This document shows, piece by piece, positions 6,375 through 10,524 of a stretch of DNA of 10,524 nt. Origin of the DNA: Candidatus Nitrotoga sp. CP45 (GTDB taxonomy: Bacteria > Bacteroidota > Bacteroidia > Flavobacteriales > Flavobacteriaceae); the NCBI GenBank assembly GCA_943329165.2, contig CALQCV020000048.1, positions 1 to 10,524 on the forward strand, written 5' to 3'. The stretch's first letter is position 1; each line of letters opens with the position of its first letter. Below the pieces are notes generated by a model, which ran no database searches, was not told the DNA's origin, and saw only the letters and a program-made list of their open reading frames with translations. The position numbers were made by a program, and so were the translations under genes.

Positions 6375-6641
6375 TTAAAGTGCGTTGATTTTTTCAACCA
6401 ATTGATTTGCAGTTTGTTCTAAATCTGCATTGATTTGCTTGAAATGCGCTTTTTTATTTTCTACTTTCTTAGCATTAACTTTTTCAATCAAACCGTCAAA
6501 AGACGTGATAGCTTCATCAATAATAGCGTTTGTTTTATCAGATGGTTTTCCGGTTGTTGTCATTTCATAAATGTAAACCGCTTCAATAATATCACCTAAT
6601 ACGAAGTTAATATCTTTCTTTAAATTTTTAACACTTGGCAT
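6375..6641 (-). CDS. Small conserved-looking protein of unknown function
   Basis: This is an 88-residue protein from the ATG at 6639-6641. An in-frame ATG 27 bp further upstream is possible but would place the start inside the short leader after the promoter, so MPSVKNLKKDINFVLGDIIE is preferred. The protein has no cysteine, no membrane segment and no signal peptide, and is rich in Lys, Glu, Ile and Asn. It looks all-helical, with charged amphipathic stretches (AITSFDGLIEKVNAKKVENK, then KAHFKQINADLEQTANQLVE) that could form a coiled coil or helical bundle. I believe similar proteins exist in other Flavobacteriia but know of no function or Pfam name. It has its own well-formed promoter and lies between manA and tRNA-Thr. 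That it is a real gene is supported by the promoter, the coherent reading frame and protein-like composition. Confidence 0.75.
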   Translation of the reverse strand: MPSVKNLKKDINFVLGDIIEAVYIYEMTTTGKPSDKTNAIIDEAITSFDGLIEKVNAKKVENKKAHFKQINADLEQTANQLVEKINAL

Positions 6642-6665
6642 TTTCTTTATTTTTAAAATTCGGTG

Positions 6666-6694
6666 CAAAATTACACTAAATCTTTAGAAAACAA
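6666..6694 (-). promoter_or_regulatory. Promoter of the 88-codon gene
   Basis: Minus-strand TTG (complement of 6692-6694), an 18-nt spacer and TAATTTTG (complement of 6666-6673) fit TTG-N17-23-TAnnTTTG. It begins right after the manA stop codon and ends 24 nt before the ATG at 6641, so this gene can be transcribed independently of the manA operon. Confidence 0.7.
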
Positions 6695-6695
6695 A

Positions 6696-7667
6696 CTACG
6701 AAATATAAATTTCTAAGATTGATGCCTTTCCAGAAAGTTGAAAATCAGTCAAAGCAGCTGGAATTAAAACAGTATCTCCTCTTTTATAAGTATAGTCCTC
6801 GTCATCAACTGTTAGCTGAAAATCGCCATCCACACACATATAAACGGTAAAAGAGTCTTGATTTTTATGAATTTCTGAATTTCCAGTAAGCGGAATAAAA
6901 TTCGTTGTAAAGTAGGTACAATTAACAACTTCATTAGAAATGTTTAGCGTCTTAGAATAAAATCGTTGGGCTTCAATTTTTTCATAATTTAAAGCTTCTA
7001 GAGCCAAATCGATATGCAACTCTCGTGTATTTCCGTTAGCATCTACTCTGTCAAAATCGTAAACGCGATAAGTAATATCAGACGTTTGCTGAATTTCGGC
7101 AATAACAGTTCCGGCTCCGATAGCATGAATAGTTCCGGTATCTAACATAAAAACATCGCCTTTCTTTACTTTTTTGGTATCAAGAATATTGAGTAAAGTT
7201 TTTTTATTTAGATTTTCAATGTATGCTGAAGGTGACGATTTTTCTTTGAAACCTACAATTAATCGAGCATCAACATCAGCTTGCATCACATACCACATTT
7301 CAGTTTTACCAAAAGAATTGTGACGCTTTTTTGCTAACTCATCGTTAGGATGCACTTGTATTGACAAATCTTCTCGAGCATCTAAATACTTAAATAGCAA
7401 TGGGAATTGTTTTCCAAATTTTGCATAAACATTACTTCCCAAAATAGCTTCGGGAAATTCATTTATCAATTCGTTTAATGATTTGCCTCTGAAAGTACCA
7501 TTAGCCACAACGCTAACATCATTTTCAATAGTGGAAATTTCCCAACTTTCACCAGTAATATTTGAAATTATGGGTTTATTGAGCTGCGTTTTTAATTTGG
7601 TACCGCCCCAAATCCTTTCTTTCAAAATAGGTTCAAATTGTAACGGATATAATTTTATCGAAGCCAT
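6696..7667 (-). CDS. manA: Mannose-6-phosphate isomerase, type I (short form)
   Basis: This is a 323-residue cytoplasmic enzyme interconverting mannose-6-phosphate and fructose-6-phosphate, feeding GDP-mannose and surface glycan synthesis. It has the hallmarks of the zinc-dependent type I cupin fold in its short, Bacillus-like form: RIWGG near the N-terminus (18-22), SIQVHPND with Q104 and H106, KTEMWYV with E123, GTIHAIGAG with H181, and the active-site block SDITYRVYDFDR with R201. The C-terminal cupin (YKRGDTVLIPAALTDFQL) is intact. The length is normal for this subgroup, shorter than the E. coli enzyme. It is the last gene of the idi-queD-peroxiredoxin-manA unit, starting 9 bp after the peroxiredoxin stop. 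Confidence 0.93.
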   Translation of the reverse strand: MASIKLYPLQFEPILKERIWGGTKLKTQLNKPIISNITGESWEISTIENDVSVVANGTFRGKSLNELINEFPEAILGSNVYAKFGKQFPLLFKYLDAREDLSIQVHPNDELAKKRHNSFGKTEMWYVMQADVDARLIVGFKEKSSPSAYIENLNKKTLLNILDTKKVKKGDVFMLDTGTIHAIGAGTVIAEIQQTSDITYRVYDFDRVDANGNTRELHIDLALEALNYEKIEAQRFYSKTLNISNEVVNCTYFTTNFIPLTGNSEIHKNQDSFTVYMCVDGDFQLTVDDEDYTYKRGDTVLIPAALTDFQLSGKASILEIYIS

Positions 7668-7676
7668 TTAGCAAAC

Positions 7677-8129
7677 TTACATAGTTTTCAGAATTTCGAG
7701 CGCTTTTTTGATATGAATTTTACCCGAAGTACTGTCGAAAATTAATTGAATAGTTCCATTTTTATTGGCAACATAAGTAGATCTGCCTGGAACTAATCCA
7801 AAATAATCATTAGGAACACCAAATGATTTTCTGATTTTATTATCAAAATCGGAAAGTAAAATAAATGGAAGTTGGTGTTTATTCGCAAACGCAACATGCG
7901 ATTTCAAGCTGTCACCGCTGATACCAATAACCTCAGCACCTAAGTTTTTAAAATCTTCATACTGGTCACGAAAAGAGCAAGCTTGAGCCGTACAAACAGG
8001 AGTGTCATCTTTTGGATAAAAGTAAATAACGACAGGTTTTTTGCCGATAATTTCATTGCTGTCAAACAAATCGCCATTGGTATCAATAGCTGCGAAATTT
8101 GGGATTTTATCCCCTACGCGCAATGCCAT
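7677..8129 (-). CDS. bcp: Thiol peroxidase of the BCP/PrxQ type
   Basis: This is a 150-residue thioredoxin-fold peroxiredoxin that would reduce hydrogen peroxide and organic hydroperoxides in the cytoplasm. The active site reads YPKDDTPVCTAQACSFRDQY, with peroxidatic C46 and a second cysteine C51 five residues later, the spacing of the atypical 2-Cys BCP/PrxQ class. Other family marks are VGDKIPNF at the start, VIGISGDS (about 72-79) and the GRSTYVANKNG strand near the C-terminus. The length is standard. Its ATG shares one base with the queD stop codon (TAATG), indicating translational coupling, and manA follows 9 bp later. Confidence 0.92.
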   Translation of the reverse strand: MALRVGDKIPNFAAIDTNGDLFDSNEIIGKKPVVIYFYPKDDTPVCTAQACSFRDQYEDFKNLGAEVIGISGDSLKSHVAFANKHQLPFILLSDFDNKIRKSFGVPNDYFGLVPGRSTYVANKNGTIQLIFDSTSGKIHIKKALEILKTM

Positions 8130-8539
8130 TAGTTTCCGTTGTAGGTTACAAAATTTCTTGGTGTTTCATAAAGAACGATTTCCAAATCTTTAGTAGCATC
8201 AATGTGTTTTCTAAGTTTTTGCCATATAACCACAACGATGTTTTCAGCAGTTGGATTTAAATCGATGAACTCGGGAACGTCAAGGTTTAAATTTTTATGG
8301 TCGAAAGCATTTTCGATATGCTCTTTGATTAAGTCAGACAGGATTTTGGTATCTATAACATAGCCTGTTTCTTGATCAACTTCACCAGTAACTGAAACGG
8401 TTAAATCATAATTATGACCGTGGAAGTTTGGGTTATTGCACTTCCCAAATACAGCATCATTTTTCTCCATTGACCAATCCTTTCGGTACAATCGATGTGC
8501 GGCATTGAAGTGGGCTTTTCTGGAAACGGTTACTTTCAT
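8129..8539 (-). CDS. queD: 6-carboxytetrahydropterin synthase (QueD/PTPS family)
   Basis: This is a 136-residue enzyme of the 6-pyruvoyltetrahydropterin synthase fold. It would convert 7,8-dihydroneopterin triphosphate to 6-carboxy-tetrahydropterin in the queuosine (preQ0) pathway. Zinc ligands H15 (AAHR), H40 and H42 (HGHNY) are present, with catalytic C34 in FGKCNNPNFHGHNY, the D80-H81 pair in FDHKNLN, the PTAENI motif (96-101) and E125 in YETPRN. No other queuosine genes are visible here, so the exact product rests on family; a PTPS-like pterin role cannot be excluded. Its leader is occupied by a heptamer repeat array and I see no TAnnTTTG element there, so it is probably expressed from the idi promoter. 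The stop overlaps the peroxiredoxin start by one base. Confidence 0.88.
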   Translation of the reverse strand: MKVTVSRKAHFNAAHRLYRKDWSMEKNDAVFGKCNNPNFHGHNYDLTVSVTGEVDQETGYVIDTKILSDLIKEHIENAFDHKNLNLDVPEFIDLNPTAENIVVVIWQKLRKHIDATKDLEIVLYETPRNFVTYNGN

Positions 8540-8543
8540 TTTT

Positions 8544-8633
8544 ATTAAGGATTAAGGATTTGGGATTTAAGATTTGGGATTTGGGATTTAAGAATAAGGT
8601 TAAATCCTAATTCCTAATTCGCAATTCCTAAAT
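8544..8633. repeat. Array of 7-bp repeats in inverted arrangement
   Basis: Positions 8544-8599 read as eight consecutive heptads: ATTAAGG twice, ATTTGGG, ATTTAAG, ATTTGGG twice, ATTTAAG, AATAAGG. After a 6-nt centre (TTAAAT, 8600-8605) four heptads follow in opposite orientation (8606-8633): CCTAATT twice, CGCAATT, CCTAAAT. The two halves can form an imperfect hairpin rich in A-T and G-T pairs. The array fills the idi-queD gap (8540-8627) and overlaps the idi stop codon (8628-8630). It lacks an uninterrupted U tract on either side, so it is not a standard terminator. It resembles the short tandemly repeated heptamers known from cyanobacteria, an analogy only. Confidence 0.8.
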
Positions 8634-9155
8634 TTTATGGTCTTCTAAATAATGATAAAATTCATCAAATATTATCTTGAACCATACAGTGTATATATTT
8701 GGATTTTGACTTATATCGTTTTTCACATCTTCTATTTTCATCCATTTCCAGTTCTCGACTTCTTCTTCATTTATTTTTGGTTCGTCATTATAATAACCTA
8801 TCATAACGTGATCTAATTCGTGCTCAGTTAAGCCATTATCAAAAGGTGCTTTATATATAAAATGAAATAGTTCTTTAACTTCTGTTTTAAAACCCATTTC
8901 TTCAAATAATCTGCGAGTTCCGGCTTGGATATTGGTTTCGCCATTTCGTTGATGACTGCAACAAGTATTTGTCCATAATAAAGGTGAATGATACTTGTGA
9001 TGTGCCCGTTGTTGCAACATGATTTCGTTGTTGCTATTCAACACAAAAACTGAAAAAGCACGATGCAAAATCGCCTTTTCATGCGCTTCAAGCTTGTTCA
9101 TTAAACCAATTGCTTCATCTTGCTCGTTAACCAAGATTACTTGTTCTTCAATCAT
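8628..9155 (-). CDS. idi: Isopentenyl-diphosphate delta-isomerase, type I
   Basis: This is a 175-residue Nudix-fold enzyme interconverting isopentenyl and dimethylallyl diphosphate for isoprenoid (quinone, carotenoid) synthesis. Metal and active-site residues are visible: H25 and H31 (AHEKAILHRAF), WTNTCCSHQR with catalytic C66 and H68, the Nudix-like segment GETNIQAGTRRLFEEMGF (72-89), and E111/E113 in TEHELDH. A second in-frame ATG 30 bp upstream (9183-9185) would add ten residues (MHSRGQILHN). I prefer MIEEQVILVNEQ because it fits family N-termini and because the TATTTTTG element at 9194-9201 would put transcription start only a few bases before the upstream ATG. It is the first gene of the leftward unit. 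The end of the gene overlaps the heptamer array, whose units supply the TAG stop. Confidence 0.92.
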   Translation of the reverse strand: MIEEQVILVNEQDEAIGLMNKLEAHEKAILHRAFSVFVLNSNNEIMLQQRAHHKYHSPLLWTNTCCSHQRNGETNIQAGTRRLFEEMGFKTEVKELFHFIYKAPFDNGLTEHELDHVMIGYYNDEPKINEEEVENWKWMKIEDVKNDISQNPNIYTVWFKIIFDEFYHYLEDHKI

Positions 9156-9193
9156 ATTGTGTAATATTTGTCCTCTTGAGTGCATTCCAAAGA

Positions 9194-9201
9194 CAAAAAT
9201 A
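9194..9201 (-). promoter_or_regulatory. Probable -7 element for the idi operon
   Basis: Minus-strand TATTTTTG matches TAnnTTTG and lies 38 nt before the chosen idi ATG. No TTG lies at the usual distance upstream. It faces away from the msr promoter at 9288-9316, so the 184-bp gap is a divergent promoter region. Confidence 0.45.
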
Positions 9202-9287
9202 CGAAAAAAAATCAGCCATCTTAATTATACATTTTGAACAAGCGTTAAACTTTCCTTAAATAGCTACAATTTGTAATCTACTTGACA

Positions 9288-9316
9288 TTGTGCCTCGTTT
9301 ATGTAGCGTAAATTTG
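9288..9316 (+). promoter_or_regulatory. Promoter of the MsrB-MsrA gene
   Basis: TTG (9288-9290), an 18-nt spacer and TAAATTTG (9309-9316) give a full match to TTG-N17-23-TAnnTTTG, 23 nt before the ATG at 9340. It supports that start. Confidence 0.75.
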
Positions 9317-9339
9317 CATCAGATTTAAAATCAAACGAT

Positions 9340-10449
9340 ATGCAAAAATCAATTTTTAACTTTTTACTTTTGTCTCCACTATTCATGCTAAATGCCTGTG
9401 GACAGAATAACAAAAATCAAAACACAACTTCAAAAACAATTACTGTGGAAAATGTAATCTTAAAACCAGAGAATCCTTATTATTCTAATACCGCTACAAC
9501 TAAACTTAATGTAACCGACGCCGAATGGAAAAAAGTTCTATCTCCAGATTTGTATGCCGTTGCGAGACAAGCTGATACCGAAAGAGCATTCACTGGAACG
9601 ATGTGGAATTCAGAAACCAAAGGAACTTATTTTTGTGCTGTTTGTGGATTAAAACTTTTCAGATCAAACCAAAAGTTTACAAGCAGTTGTGGCTGGCCAA
9701 GTTTTTTTGAACAGGAAAATAAAGAAAGTGTTGTTTTTAAAAGTGATAATTCATTTGGAATGCAAAGAACAGAAGCACTTTGCGGAAGATGTGATAGCCA
9801 TTTAGGGCATTTGTTTGATGATGGACCGGCTCCAACAGGAAAACGGTATTGCATGAATGCTATTTCATTAGATTTTGTTCCAGATAGTGTAACCACTTCA
9901 ACAAACAATGAAAATTTAGAAACTATAGTATTAGGTGGCGGTTGCTATTGGTGTGTAGAAGCTGTTTACGAAAATTTACAAGGTGTTGACAAAGTAGTCT
10001 CTGGTTTTGCAGGCGGAACGGTAGAAAATCCGAGTTATGAAGAAGTTTGCACCGGAAGCACAGGAGCGGCTGAAGTAGTTCAAATTACTTATGATAAAAA
10101 CAAAACAAATTTAGATGAAATATTTCAGGTGTTTTTTACCGTTCATGACCCGACAACTTTACACCGACAAGGCGGTGATGTTGGAACACAATACCGTTCG
10201 GTGATTTTTTATGCAACAGAAGAACAAAGGAAAGCGGCTGAGAGTATCATTGCCGAATTGAATAATGCTAAAGTTTATAGTAGTAAGATTGTAACCACTT
10301 TAGAACCGTTTAAAGCTTTTTACAAAGCAAAAGACTATCATCAGAATTATTATGAAAACAACAAGGATCAAACCTATTGTCAATTAGTAATTCAACCCAA
10401 GATTGAAAAATTCGAGAAAGTGTTTAAAGATAGACTGAAAAAGAAATAA
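9340..10449 (+). CDS. msrBA: Bifunctional methionine sulfoxide reductase lipoprotein (MsrB-MsrA fusion)
   Basis: This is a 369-residue lipoprotein. The signal peptide (MQKSIFNFLLLSPLFM) ends in LNAC with C20 as acylation site, so the enzyme should act outside the cytoplasm. The MsrB domain (about 55-182) has zinc-binding pairs C99/C102 and C148/C151, GWPSF preceded by C117 (probable recycling cysteine), HLGHLFDDGPAPTG and catalytic C171 in RYCMN; it reduces methionine-R-sulfoxide. A short Ser/Thr/Asn linker leads to the MsrA domain (about 195-355): GGGCYWCVE with catalytic C202, SGFAGG, HDPTTLHRQGGDVGTQYRS and KDYHQNYY; it reduces the S-epimer. C347 near the end may be a resolving cysteine. 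Order is B then A, the reverse of the A-B arrangement in Neisseria PilB. It is transcribed alone, with its own promoter and terminator. The electron donor is not visible in the window. Confidence 0.93.
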   Translation: MQKSIFNFLLLSPLFMLNACGQNNKNQNTTSKTITVENVILKPENPYYSNTATTKLNVTDAEWKKVLSPDLYAVARQADTERAFTGTMWNSETKGTYFCAVCGLKLFRSNQKFTSSCGWPSFFEQENKESVVFKSDNSFGMQRTEALCGRCDSHLGHLFDDGPAPTGKRYCMNAISLDFVPDSVTTSTNNENLETIVLGGGCYWCVEAVYENLQGVDKVVSGFAGGTVENPSYEEVCTGSTGAAEVVQITYDKNKTNLDEIFQVFFTVHDPTTLHRQGGDVGTQYRSVIFYATEEQRKAAESIIAELNNAKVYSSKIVTTLEPFKAFYKAKDYHQNYYENNKDQTYCQLVIQPKIEKFEKVFKDRLKKK

Positions 10450-10453
10450 TACT

Positions 10454-10487
10454 AAAAAACTCCTTGTTTACACAAGGAGTTTTTTTT
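10454..10487. terminator. Bidirectional Rho-independent terminator
   Basis: AAAAAACTCCTTG (10454-10466) pairs with CAAGGAGTTTTTT (10473-10485) around a 6-nt loop. T runs flank the core stem on both strands, so it can end the msr transcript 5 bp beyond its stop codon and also a convergent minus-strand transcript from the right. Confidence 0.88.
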
Positions 10488-10490
10488 ATT

Positions 10491-10524
10491 TTAAAAGGAT
10501 AATTTATCTTTTATCCATTGGCGT
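10491..10524 (-). CDS. Possible 3' end of a convergent gene
   Basis: Reading leftward from 10523, the minus strand encodes RQWIKDKLSF and then TAA (complement of 10491-10493). The composition looks like a soluble protein C-terminus, and the stop lies just before a terminator with a T run on this strand, as expected for a convergent gene ending here. Only ten codons are visible, so neither family nor reality of the gene can be established. Confidence 0.45.
   Translation of the reverse strand, partial: RQWIKDKLSF

Noticed and set aside
8544..8633. Heptamer array read as a CRISPR array or a Rho-independent terminator
   Set aside because: The units are 7 bp with no spacers, and no run of T follows a GC-rich stem.
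9156..9185. Ten-residue extension of Idi from the ATG at 9183-9185
   Set aside because: The probable -7 element would leave only a few bases of leader, and the extension does not resemble the start of other type I isomerases.
9156..9339. Small gene or riboswitch in the idi-msr divergent gap
   Set aside because: I see only the two promoters; there is no coding-like frame and no recognisable aptamer pattern.
9627..9908. Minus-strand open frame opposite the MsrB domain
   Set aside because: It lies fully antisense to conserved MsrB coding sequence and has no recognisable motif or promoter.
1..10524. Defence, mobile or secondary-metabolism system hidden in the window
   Set aside because: Every long frame maps to a housekeeping, repair, envelope or uncharacterised family; no nuclease, integrase, transposase, toxin or reverse transcriptase motif was found on either strand.

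Overview
The window looks like an ordinary chromosomal stretch from a Flavobacterium-like member of the Bacteroidota. The support is AT-rich DNA, Bacteroidota-type promoters (TTG, 18-19 nt spacer, TAnnTTTG), few purine-rich Shine-Dalgarno sites, a type I isopentenyl-diphosphate isomerase, and families typical of the phylum (a DUF4369 lipoprotein, a DUF2805 protein, an M61 peptidase with a PDZ-like domain). The assignment is inferred from gene content and signals; no database search was possible. I see no phage, plasmid, CRISPR, toxin-antitoxin or defence genes.

Layout, left to right. Nearly everything is on the minus strand. The left edge (1-223) holds the N-terminal part of a probable B12-binding radical SAM protein. 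It is followed by a DUF4369 lipoprotein (251-964) and a secreted M61 metallopeptidase (1090-3003) with its own terminator. Next are a small DUF2805 protein with a terminator (3144-3416) and a membrane fatty acid hydroxylase/sterol desaturase-family protein (3524-4348). A 124-bp palindromic repeat (4421-4544) separates these from a two-gene unit of a DMT/EamA transporter and an AlkB-like dioxygenase (4608-6126). A tRNA-Thr(UGU) gene follows, with a clear promoter and terminator. Then comes an 88-codon protein of unknown function with its own promoter (6375-6641). After it lies a probable operon, transcribed leftward as idi, queD, peroxiredoxin, manA (9155 down to 6696), with a heptamer repeat array lodged between idi and queD. 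The right end has the only plus-strand gene, an MsrB-MsrA fusion lipoprotein (9340-10449). It is closed by a bidirectional terminator facing what looks like the last codons of a convergent gene.

Functionally, the genes are housekeeping or envelope/repair genes: isoprenoid building blocks (idi), 7-deazaguanine/pterin chemistry (queD), peroxide removal (peroxiredoxin), mannose/fructose phosphate interconversion (manA), repair of oxidised methionine outside the cytoplasm (MsrB-MsrA) and probable repair of alkylated nucleic acid (AlkB-like). The parts most worth a second look are non-coding: the palindromic element and two independent arrays of 7-bp units, one of them inside a coding sequence.
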